43,911 nt of DNA from assembly GCA_017430455.1 (NCBI GenBank), contig JAFRMX010000010.1:104777-148687 (forward strand), read 5' to 3'. A program made the position numbers and the translations under genes. The notes under the pieces were generated by a model, which was not told the DNA's origin, searched no databases, and saw nothing but the letters and a program-made list of their open reading frames with translations. Below are positions 17,766 through 25,279 of the stretch, piece after piece. Position 1 is the first letter of the stretch. Every line of letters begins with the position of its first letter. Origin of the DNA: Oscillospiraceae bacterium (GTDB lineage: Bacteria > Bacillota > Clostridia > Oscillospirales > Oscillospiraceae).

Positions 17766-17889
17766 AGATCTTTCTCCTTTTCGCAAATTTTTTCGATGCT
17801 TTTAATGCAAGTATATAAATATTATACAATATCAACCCAGATCTGTATAGAATTATTTTAATATTTTGTTCATATTTAAAAGGTATGCA

Positions 17890-18648
17890 TCAGGAAACAA
17901 GCTCTGTCAGCAGCTTTACAAAGAATATTGCAAGGACAGCCAGCATGACAGGCTTAACGACCTTTGCCCCGTTTTTATCGAACATGCATGTTCCGAGATA
18001 ATTGCCGGCAATTCCGAAAAGCCCTGCGACAAGACCGAGCACAAACAGCACCTTGCCATTTATGAGATAGACCGCCATCGCGCTGCAGTTCGTAGCAAGG
18101 TTTACAGCTTTTGATGTCCCGTTCGCCTCGGTAAGTTTCAAGTGGGCAACCGCGGTAAGAAGTAGAATCAGAAATGTTCCTGTTCCGGGGCCGTAAAACC
18201 CGTCGTAGATGCCGATCACGAAGGATATGAGTGAGCTCAGTACGGCTGTCCTGATCTTGGGATACGCTTCTCTCTCAGTGTCAAGCCTCTTCCCGAAGAT
18301 AACATAGGCAGCTGTAAGAGGCAGCACTATGAGGAGGATGATCCTGAATATCCTGTCTTCTATTATCAGAGCAAGATTCGCGCCAAGCGCCGAGCCCAGA
18401 AAGGCTGCGATCACGCAGAAAATTGCCCTCTTCCAGTCTATATAGCCGGCTTTGTGATATCTGTATGTCGCAAGAGAAGTCCCCATAAATGAGCTCAGCT
18501 TGTTTGTAGCAATAGAGTTGTGCACCGGCAGTCCCGCCAGGAGATAGGCAGGAAGTGAGATCAGTCCTCCTCCGCCTGCTATGCTGTCTGTAAAGCCTCC
18601 CAGGAACACCAGCGGGCATACGATCAGAAACTGCTTCAAAGTCAGCAT
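17890..18648 (-). CDS. TSUP family permease (TauE/SafE)
   Basis: A roughly 252-residue membrane protein with about eight helices. The conserved TSUP opening GGFTDSIAGGGGLISLPAYL and a later YDGFYGPGTGTFLILLL repeat are present. Family members export sulfite, sulfoacetate or other small anions. The ATG at 18648 overlaps the stop of the racemase gene (TAATG), so the two are co-translated; a longer upstream reading would run into that gene. Ribosome site GGAGGGGA. The ligand is unknown. Confidence 0.88.
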   Translation of the reverse strand: MLTLKQFLIVCPLVFLGGFTDSIAGGGGLISLPAYLLAGLPVHNSIATNKLSSFMGTSLATYRYHKAGYIDWKRAIFCVIAAFLGSALGANLALIIEDRIFRIILLIVLPLTAAYVIFGKRLDTEREAYPKIRTAVLSSLISFVIGIYDGFYGPGTGTFLILLLTAVAHLKLTEANGTSKAVNLATNCSAMAVYLINGKVLFVLGLVAGLFGIAGNYLGTCMFDKNGAKVVKPVMLAVLAIFFVKLLTELVS

Positions 18649-19340
18649 TATAACGTCTCCCCTCCGGCGAGCCTTATCGCCTCTCTTGCAAGCTCGAGGG
18701 TCGGGTCGATACATGCAAAGTCCAGACCGTACATCTCCATCGCGACAGGCAGTTCAGTGCAGCCGAGTATCATCGTCTCTGCCCCGAGATCAAAAAGGTT
18801 CTGCACTGTCTTTTCATATTTTGCTGTATCATAGCCAAGTTTTCCGGCCTTTACGCCGTTATATATTACATCCATTACGTATCTTTGCCCCTCATCATCC
18901 GGGATAAGGAGCTCAATGGCGTATTTTGATGCCGCCTTCTGATATATGCCCGTCTGAACGGTCCCCACAGTTGAAAGCAGCCCCGCTTTACGGACACCCT
19001 TTTCTCTGAGAACTCTGCAACAGATCTCAGGCATATGCAGGATAGGAATACTGACCTCAGTGCTGAGCCTTTCATAGTATGCGTGGGCTGTGTTGCAGGG
19101 TATCATCAGTATCTCCGCTCCGGACTCCTGCAGAAGGAGCGCGCTTTTTTTCATTTCCGGATAGGGATCCGCGCCTCCATACAATAAAGCAGCCGTTCTG
19201 TCCGCTATATTCGTGTTGTTGTCTATTATCAGGTGGATATGCTCCTGGTCACAGGAAGCCTTTGTGTTCATCACGATTTTTCTGAAAAGATCTGCCGTGG
19301 CAAGCGGGCCCATCCCGCCAATTATTCCGACTGTTTTCAT
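18648..19340 (-). CDS. Aspartate/glutamate racemase family protein
   Basis: A cofactor-independent two-cysteine racemase, 230 residues. MKTVGIIGGMGPLATADLF is the family opening. The paired catalytic cysteines lie in IPCNTAH and LGCTELP. Members interconvert D and L forms of Asp, Glu or other amino acids. First gene of a two-gene operon with the TSUP permease and upstream of the acidic amino acid symporter. AAGGAGAGC ribosome site. Exact substrate not resolved. Confidence 0.92.
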   Translation of the reverse strand: MKTVGIIGGMGPLATADLFRKIVMNTKASCDQEHIHLIIDNNTNIADRTAALLYGGADPYPEMKKSALLLQESGAEILMIPCNTAHAYYERLSTEVSIPILHMPEICCRVLREKGVRKAGLLSTVGTVQTGIYQKAASKYAIELLIPDDEGQRYVMDVIYNGVKAGKLGYDTAKYEKTVQNLFDLGAETMILGCTELPVAMEMYGLDFACIDPTLELAREAIRLAGGETL

Positions 19341-19399
19341 AGAAGCTCTCCTTTTTTGCTTATTTTAGACCCGCATAGGGCGAAAAACAAGAGAAATAC

Positions 19400-19428
19400 T
19401 TGTCTCTTTCAGGGCACTGTGATAAATT
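19400..19428 (+). promoter_or_regulatory. Promoter of fchA-folD
   Basis: TTGTCT (19400-19405), 17-base spacer, TAAATT (19423-19428). Confidence 0.5.
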
Positions 19429-19452
19429 ATTACAGACAAAAGGAGCTCAGAT

Positions 19453-20082
19453 ATGGCATACAAAGACGAAACTTTCAATACTTTTTCGGATAAGGTCTTC
19501 TCTTCCGCTCCGGTTCCCGGGGGCGGGGCTGTCGCGCCTCTGGCAGCGGCTCTCGGAGCTGCGCTTGACGGCATGGTCCTTTCGATCACTCTCGGAAAAA
19601 GCGCCTATCTGGACATACGTCCGGAAATCGAGGAGCTTTCAGCCCGCTGCAGCGTATTGAAAGAAGAATTCTTTGCTCTTGCGGATGCAGATTCTGAGGG
19701 TTTTCTCCCCATGCTCGATATCTACAGGCTCCCGAAAGAAGCTCCCGGCAGGGAAGCTGCGCTTGAAAACGCACTTCTCGGAGCATGTGCTGCTCCCCGA
19801 AAGGTCCTTGAGCTCTGTCTGGAAGGACTCGAACTTACAGAAGAGGTCTTCAAAAAGGCCTCCAGGTCCGCTGTCTCGGATATTGCCGCAGCAGCCCTGC
19901 TTTTAAAGTCAGCTGCTTCTGTTTCCGAACTCAATATACTTGCAAACACCCGGTCTCTCTCTGACAGAGCACTTTCAGACAGGATGGCAGCCGAATGCAC
20001 GGAGCTCGCCCGGAAATGCAGTCTGAAGGCTGATGCTGTCTATGAAAACACAAAAGCATTTTTCCTTCCGGAGGAAAACTGA
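19453..20082 (+). CDS. fchA: Methenyltetrahydrofolate cyclohydrolase / formiminotetrahydrofolate cyclodeaminase family
   Basis: FchA-type enzymes interconvert 5,10-methenyl-THF with 10-formyl-THF (or deaminate formimino-THF). The 209-residue helical protein contains the typical VPGGGAVAPLAAALGAAL block near residues 20-38. Its stop codon overlaps the folD start (TGATG), so the two proteins are made together. Because FolD here lacks key cyclohydrolase residues, FchA is the likely provider of that step. No histidine-degradation gene is near, favouring the cyclohydrolase role. Confidence 0.92.
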   Translation: MAYKDETFNTFSDKVFSSAPVPGGGAVAPLAAALGAALDGMVLSITLGKSAYLDIRPEIEELSARCSVLKEEFFALADADSEGFLPMLDIYRLPKEAPGREAALENALLGACAAPRKVLELCLEGLELTEEVFKKASRSAVSDIAAAALLLKSAASVSELNILANTRSLSDRALSDRMAAECTELARKCSLKADAVYENTKAFFLPEEN

Positions 20083-20963
20083 TGGCCAAGATTCTCAGCG
20101 GAAAAGAAGTCGCCTCATCTCTCGAGGCAAAACTCAAAGAGGACATTGCCGCTTTAAAGTCACGCGGCGTGACTCCGGGGCTTGCGATCATCAGAGCAAC
20201 GGATTCAAGACCGATGCTCTCCTATGAAAATAATGCCGCTTTGAGAGCCTCGAGGCTCGGGATAGACGTATTTAAATACAGCTTTCCGGAAAACGCCTGC
20301 AAGGATGAGCTTATAAAAGCCGTTGAAGAGATCAATGCCGACAGAAACATCCACGGCTGTATCATGCTGAGGCCGCTTCCAGGCGAGCTCAGGACTCATG
20401 AAAAAGAGATCAGCAACCGTCTGACGCCCGAGAAAGATATAGACTGTATGACCGACATCTCCTTCGGAGGCGTTTTTACCGGCAAAAGCACGGGCTTTCC
20501 GCCCTGTACGCCTCAGGCGGTCATCGAGCTTCTTGACCATTACGCCATTGCTATTGAAGGAAAGAGAGCCGCAGTTATAGGAAGAAGTCTTATTGTCGGC
20601 AGACCCGCGGCATTGATGCTTTTAAACAGAAACGCCACCGTCACGCTCTGCCATAAAAAGACAAAGGATCTGAGTTCCATCACAAAAGAATCGGATATAA
20701 TCGTCTCCGCGGCTGGCTGCCCCGGGCTTCTGACTAAAGAAAATGTATCCCCCGGTCAGGTCGTAATAGACGTCTCCACCACCTGGGATGAGAAAAAGCC
20801 CAACGGCAGCGGAGGCTTCGGAACATTCACGGGCGACGCAGTATTCGAGGAAGTTGAGAGCGTCGTGGACGCGATAACCCCGGTCCCCGGAGGCATAGGC
20901 ATGATAACGATCTACGTTCTGTTCAAGCATCTGATCGAAGCTGCAGATAATCTGACAAAATAA
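20082..20963 (+). CDS. folD: Methylenetetrahydrofolate dehydrogenase, FolD family, cyclohydrolase site degraded
   Basis: Oxidises 5,10-methylene-THF to methenyl-THF with NAD(P). The 293-residue protein keeps the Rossmann motif GRSLIVGRPAA, CHKKTKDL and TPVPGGIG. The usual Y-x3-K catalytic motif for the cyclohydrolase half is altered: Y48 is kept, but the lysine position is Ala (A52), with no lysine nearby. The conserved QLPLP segment reads LRPLP, so the catalytic Gln position is Leu (L96). The aspartate pair in the KDxD motif remains (D119, D121). I infer a dehydrogenase without cyclohydrolase activity, paired with FchA. One-base overlap with fchA. Confidence 0.93.
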   Translation: MAKILSGKEVASSLEAKLKEDIAALKSRGVTPGLAIIRATDSRPMLSYENNAALRASRLGIDVFKYSFPENACKDELIKAVEEINADRNIHGCIMLRPLPGELRTHEKEISNRLTPEKDIDCMTDISFGGVFTGKSTGFPPCTPQAVIELLDHYAIAIEGKRAAVIGRSLIVGRPAALMLLNRNATVTLCHKKTKDLSSITKESDIIVSAAGCPGLLTKENVSPGQVVIDVSTTWDEKKPNGSGGFGTFTGDAVFEEVESVVDAITPVPGGIGMITIYVLFKHLIEAADNLTK

Positions 20964-20967
20964 AAAG

Positions 20968-20989
20968 GCGCCCTTTCGGGCGCTTTTTT
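20968..20989. terminator. Bidirectional terminator between folD and pncB
   Basis: GCGCCC-TTTC-GGGCGC stem-loop with T runs on both strands. Confidence 0.88.
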
Positions 20990-22463
20990 ATTTTCTGCAG
21001 GTCTCTTTGACTTTTCTCTTGATCTCGCGGATCATGCTGTTTTTAAACTCAGCGTAATCTTTCGTCCCGTCCACATAGTATTCGTGCGGATTCAAGGTCC
21101 TTCTGATCTCCGGGTAAAGCGTCTGCATCTGTTTTTCGCAGAAGACTTTCTTCTCCTCGAATGAAGGATCTTCATATACAAGCTCCCCTCCGCTGAACAC
21201 GGTCTTCTGAAGCGGCACCAGATCGAAATCTGTAATAACGCTGCTCTTTATGAAATCCTGCAGGCTCACTATGCTGAGCTCGTCTCTGCTTATCTTCTCC
21301 TCACAGAGGCACATTACATCTGCCAGCGCATAGCCTGTCTTTCTGTCATAGCAGCGGTAGAGCTTTTTGAAGCCCGGATTCACTATCTTGATTATGTCGT
21401 TCGAGAGCTTCATCTTCGGGGTCTGCTTCCCGTCATGTATGATCGCGACCGCTTTATAAACGGCTCCCATTCTTCCGGCAGGCTTCGAGATATTGTCACC
21501 GACTCCGAGCGAATTGAATTTTGCTCCCTGGATCGTAAGCGACTCTATGGTCTCGGCGTTCAACCCGTTTGAAAGGCAGATAGCCGCATTGGGATAGCCC
21601 GCCTCATCCAGCATCTCCCTCGCCTTTTTTGAGAGATATGCAAGGTCTCCGGAGTCTATCCTTATGCCGATGTGATCTGTCGGAATGCCTTTTTCCTTCA
21701 TGGCGTCGAATGTCTTTATCGCGTTGACTACTCCGCTTCTCAATGTGTCATAGGTATCCACCAGAAGTATGCAGTTGTCCGGATAGCATACGGCGAAATT
21801 CATGAACGCGTCAAATTCGCTGTCGAAGGCCTCGACAAAGCTGTGGGCCATGGTACCCAGTGCCTTGGAACCCATCATTTTTGCAGCCAGAACATTGCTG
21901 GTCCCACTGCAGCCCGCCATTACGGCATAGAGCGACGCGTCAATCGCCGCCTCACAGCCGTCTGCCCTTCTGGCTCCGAATTCCATTACGGAGACTCCCT
22001 TCGGGCAGGCTTCGATTATGCGTCTTGCGGCTGTCGCATGTTCGGTCGCGCCGTTTACTATAGCGAGAAGAGCTGTCTCGAGTATCTGTGCCTGGATTAT
22101 AGGCGCCTTGACAGTAATCAGGGGTTCATTCGGAAAAACAGGAGTCCCGTCCGGGATAGCGTAGATGTCGCCGGTAAACCTGAAATTCTTGAGATAGTTT
22201 ATGAAGACCTCGCTGTAGCCGTTTGCCCTGTAATACTCGAGCTCTTCCTCACCGAATTGAAGATCATTAATGAAGTCTATTACCTTGTCGAGACCTGCCA
22301 TTACCACATAACCTCCGCCGTTCGGGACCTGTCTGAAAAACAGGTCAAATACGGCGGTGTCGTTTTCTATGCCCTTGCGGATATAGGCGTCCGACATCGT
22401 ATATTCATAGGCGTCTGTCAGCAGCGTATAGTTTCTGGGAGTTCTTCTGTAGTTGTCTTCCAT
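20988..22463 (-). CDS. pncB: Nicotinate phosphoribosyltransferase
   Basis: Makes nicotinate mononucleotide from nicotinate and PRPP in NAD salvage. The 491-residue protein matches the long Gram-positive form: LLTDAYEYTMSDAYI near the N-terminus, EFGARRADG, GTMAHSFVEAF and the phosphate-binding IRIDSGDLAYLSKKAR. The ATG at 22463 is preferred for its AAAGGG site; an ATG at 22478 that overlaps the preceding stop is the alternative and would add five residues. It follows the D-aminoacylase gene directly, an unusual partner. Confidence 0.95.
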   Translation of the reverse strand: MEDNYRRTPRNYTLLTDAYEYTMSDAYIRKGIENDTAVFDLFFRQVPNGGGYVVMAGLDKVIDFINDLQFGEEELEYYRANGYSEVFINYLKNFRFTGDIYAIPDGTPVFPNEPLITVKAPIIQAQILETALLAIVNGATEHATAARRIIEACPKGVSVMEFGARRADGCEAAIDASLYAVMAGCSGTSNVLAAKMMGSKALGTMAHSFVEAFDSEFDAFMNFAVCYPDNCILLVDTYDTLRSGVVNAIKTFDAMKEKGIPTDHIGIRIDSGDLAYLSKKAREMLDEAGYPNAAICLSNGLNAETIESLTIQGAKFNSLGVGDNISKPAGRMGAVYKAVAIIHDGKQTPKMKLSNDIIKIVNPGFKKLYRCYDRKTGYALADVMCLCEEKISRDELSIVSLQDFIKSSVITDFDLVPLQKTVFSGGELVYEDPSFEEKKVFCEKQMQTLYPEIRRTLNPHEYYVDGTKDYAEFKNSMIREIKRKVKETCRK

Positions 22464-22474
22464 TCTATTCCCTT

Positions 22475-24079
22475 TCATGAGCAGCGTATGACTCTGCCCG
22501 ATGTTTTGATTGCCTCTTCGTCAAGTTTGTCCCCGTCCAGAACGGTCCTGCCGTTAATGATCACGCGTTTTATTCCAAATGGCCTGTACTGATCCGGCAC
22601 GCCGTTTTTCATCTCTTCTTCATTGAATACGGTGATGTCCGCAAAGCAGCCCTCTTTGAGGTAGCCCCGGTCTTTGAGCTGGAAACGGTCTGCAGTTGCG
22701 CCGGACATTTTCCGGATCGTGCGCGGGAGAGTATCTCCCATCCCGAGGATCGAATCGTGTATGAACTTCGGAAACACGTCGTAGACCGCAAGATTCTGGA
22801 TACCGTTTTCCTCGATCCAGGCGTCACTCATATAGAACAGGCAGTTGGGGTCGTTCGTCTGTCTTTTGATCAATTGAGGCGTAGTATAGGCGCCCTGATT
22901 TACGCGGCCTGAAAAATCCGACTCCCTGCAGAGATACAGATATGCGTCCGAGGGTTTTATTCCCATTTCCTTCGCTATCTCAGTGACATACCTGCCCTCA
23001 AATTTTTTCAGCTTTTCACCGCCGTAAGCGAGCATAATATCAGGAAAGCCGAAGCCGAGAAGTTTGGGCGTTGCCCAGACGAAGGCCTTGAATTTGAGCT
23101 TGTTGAAGGGCTTCTCGCGCTCCTCCGGCGAGAGTGCCTGATACCATGTGGGCATGATGACCGTTATGACCGAAACGCCCATGACTTCATCATAGATGTC
23201 ATATCCGACCCGGATACCCTCGCTGCGCATTTTTTCTATCATTTCCATAAACTCATCGAGATCCGGATACGTCTTTCTCCCGACGAAGATCGCGTGCGAG
23301 TACTGTAGCTTGAGGTTCGTACCCTTGGCGACCTCATAGAGTTCATCCAACGCTCTCAACAGATGCGAACGTCCGAAAAGCTCAGGGTAGCAGGTGGAGA
23401 CCTTGGACTCGGCGCGCGGATGTACTGTCAGAGGCCTGTCGTACTTCACGCAGAGCGAAGCTACTTTTTTCAGCTCCTCGACATCCGCGAAGAGCCCGGG
23501 GTCATACATCATGCCCAGAGATATACCTGCTGCGCCCTGTTTGAGGTCTCTCTCAAGGAGATCGAGCATCTGCTCCTCCTCCGCCGGAGTCAGTTTGCCG
23601 GGTTTGCTTCCGGATACGCTGGCTCTTGCCGAGCAGTGGCCTGTGAGTTCCGCCATGTTACAGGGCATGTTTCTGTCTGTAGCCTTTGCCCAATCGTCGA
23701 AAGAGGCATATTCCCCGGTCGTGTCATCAAAGTGGAAGAGCCCCGCTCCGACTTTATCCAGATGGGGAGTGCCGTCCGAAAAGCCTATTGCCGAAATACC
23801 GCAGTTACCGGCGACGAAAGTCGTCATACCCTGTCTTATGAAGGGCTCAAAATACTTTTTGGGGTTATTTTTTATGGCAAACCAGTCGTTGTGGGAATGC
23901 CCGTCTATAAAGCCCGGCGCTACAGACTGGCCTGTCATGTCAATAACAGTATCTGCCGTGGCCGGGTCGATATCGGGCATGACGGAAATTATGCGGTCAT
24001 CCTCGTATAGAACGCTCCCGATATACGGCTCGGCGCCTGTTCCGTCATAGATCCTGCCGTTTTTCAGTAAAGTCTTCAA
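22475..24079 (-). CDS. N-acyl-D-amino-acid deacylase (D-aminoacylase family amidohydrolase)
   Basis: A zinc amidohydrolase that removes acyl groups from N-acyl-D-amino acids. The 534-residue protein has the metal motif APGFIDGHSHNDW near residue 60, the family cysteine in AGNCGIS, downstream metal histidines in VHPR and QYSH, and a late aspartate in YMSDAW. The gene begins with TTG at 24079, 7 bases after GGGAGG. Its stop overlaps the upstream ATG of pncB. With the racemase nearby it hints at use of D-amino acids, for example from peptidoglycan. Confidence 0.9.
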   Translation of the reverse strand: MKTLLKNGRIYDGTGAEPYIGSVLYEDDRIISVMPDIDPATADTVIDMTGQSVAPGFIDGHSHNDWFAIKNNPKKYFEPFIRQGMTTFVAGNCGISAIGFSDGTPHLDKVGAGLFHFDDTTGEYASFDDWAKATDRNMPCNMAELTGHCSARASVSGSKPGKLTPAEEEQMLDLLERDLKQGAAGISLGMMYDPGLFADVEELKKVASLCVKYDRPLTVHPRAESKVSTCYPELFGRSHLLRALDELYEVAKGTNLKLQYSHAIFVGRKTYPDLDEFMEMIEKMRSEGIRVGYDIYDEVMGVSVITVIMPTWYQALSPEEREKPFNKLKFKAFVWATPKLLGFGFPDIMLAYGGEKLKKFEGRYVTEIAKEMGIKPSDAYLYLCRESDFSGRVNQGAYTTPQLIKRQTNDPNCLFYMSDAWIEENGIQNLAVYDVFPKFIHDSILGMGDTLPRTIRKMSGATADRFQLKDRGYLKEGCFADITVFNEEEMKNGVPDQYRPFGIKRVIINGRTVLDGDKLDEEAIKTSGRVIRCS

Positions 24080-24190
24080 GGTATTTCCTCCCTCGCGGAT
24101 ATATAAAATTTTTTATATAATTATAGCATATTCAGGTGAGCTTTGTCACGGATTTAAACCGTTTATTCCCGCTCTGCCGGGAGTTTCATA

Positions 24191-24661
24191 TTATATCAGG
24201 ATCAGTATGGCAGCGATCAACGTCAGGCCCAGGAAAGCCGCGGAGAGTCCGAGTCCCGTTTTCGCGTCTTTTCTTGCTTTTGCGATGTCTTCGGCCGTCG
24301 TAATATAGAATTCGAATCCGCAGTTATCGCATTTTGCAGGATGTTTGTAAATGCCGTTTTCCTCCCAATAGCCCAGCTTCATGCTGCTCTTCGGCAGAAT
24401 ATCTATGTTGCGGCTGTTGCAGCCCGGGCACATCTTCTCTCCCGCATACAATTTATCTGCCGAACGGGCAAAGCGTACTGCCCTGATCAGCAGATATAAT
24501 GCAGCCGCGGGAAGCAGAATTGCCAGTGACGTAAAACCTGCAAGAACAGCTGTCGCGACTGCTGCAATTATTATCAGTGAAACAATTATCTTCATCAGAT
24601 CTTCAATAAACTGACGCGATCCGGCGTGAAACAGATCATTTTTCCTCAATACCTCTGACAT
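24191..24661 (-). CDS. Membrane protein with a central zinc ribbon
   Basis: About 157 residues from the ATG at 24661. It has two adjacent membrane helices near residues 25-60, a cytosolic zinc ribbon with CPGC and CDNC knuckles about 36 residues apart, and a final C-terminal helix. It overlaps the end of the MarR gene by 26 bases, so it is likely co-expressed with it. A shorter start at 24595 is possible. I do not recognise a functional family. Confidence 0.7.
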   Translation of the reverse strand: MSEVLRKNDLFHAGSRQFIEDLMKIIVSLIIIAAVATAVLAGFTSLAILLPAAALYLLIRAVRFARSADKLYAGEKMCPGCNSRNIDILPKSSMKLGYWEENGIYKHPAKCDNCGFEFYITTAEDIAKARKDAKTGLGLSAAFLGLTLIAAILILI

Positions 24662-25121
24662 AGCTGCTTCCGCCCATTGCAGCAAACAGTGCATCTCTGA
24701 ACGCGTCGCGGTCGGCAGGGGAGACCGAAGCCAGTTTATCAAACATGGGTGAAAAATGCCAGCGCAGGATATCCCTGGAATAGTCTGCGTAGAGCTCTCT
24801 TCCGAGAGGCAGAACTGTCACCAGGATCTCTTTTCTGCTGCCGGGTCTGCTGACCTTATCCACAAGCCCTTTTTTCTGCAGACGCGAAACTATCTTGGAG
24901 AAATTTGACCGGGTGATGCCGAGCCTTGAGGCAATACATGACATATTCTGGCGCTGATCCTCGCTCTCAAGGAGATACTCCAGAACCTGGATCTGTGAAT
25001 AGGAATACTTTATGCCATCGTATTCCATCTTCTCGGTCTTGTATACAGCGGCATATATATTGCAATAGTGGATCAGAGCTTCAACGAGTTCTCTGTATTC
25101 ACCCATCCATTCAAGCGTCAT
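24636..25121 (-). CDS. MarR-family transcriptional regulator
   Basis: A 161-residue winged-helix dimeric repressor. The DNA-binding core reads MSCIASRLGITRSNFSKIV followed by RLQKKGLVDKVSRPGSRKEI (wing). It has AAGGAGG before the start and its own promoter. It faces the membrane hydrolase gene at 25280, and a perfect dyad covers that promoter's start region. I infer that it represses the hydrolase and perhaps itself. Confidence 0.92.
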   Translation of the reverse strand: MTLEWMGEYRELVEALIHYCNIYAAVYKTEKMEYDGIKYSYSQIQVLEYLLESEDQRQNMSCIASRLGITRSNFSKIVSRLQKKGLVDKVSRPGSRKEILVTVLPLGRELYADYSRDILRWHFSPMFDKLASVSPADRDAFRDALFAAMGGSSYVRGIEEK

Positions 25122-25144
25122 GGAGCCACCTCCTTATCCAAAGT

Positions 25145-25173
25145 ATTCTATCAGAATCAGAAACCTCTTACAA
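25145..25173 (-). promoter_or_regulatory. Promoter of the marR-type gene
   Basis: Minus-strand TTGTAA (25173-25168), 17-base spacer, TAGAAT (25150-25145). A short dyad ATTCT-ATC-AGAAT overlaps the -10. Confidence 0.55.
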
Positions 25174-25196
25174 GACAAAAACTTTTCCGTATCCTA

Positions 25197-25225
25197 TTGA
25201 TAAAAGAACGGAAAAGGATTATACT
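25197..25225 (+). promoter_or_regulatory. Promoter of the alpha/beta hydrolase gene
   Basis: TTGATA (25197-25202), 17-base spacer, TATACT (25220-25225); a TATAAT at 25229-25234 is an alternative -10. Confidence 0.5.
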
Positions 25226-25233
25226 GATTATAA

Positions 25234-25250
25234 TGTTTCCAGTGGAAACA
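25234..25250. promoter_or_regulatory. Candidate MarR operator TGTTTCC-AGT-GGAAACA
   Basis: A perfect dyad with 7-base arms around three bases, at the predicted transcription start of the hydrolase gene. Size and position suit a MarR dimer. Confidence 0.6.
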
Positions 25251-25279
25251 AACTGTAATTTTATAAAGGGAGGAAGTTA

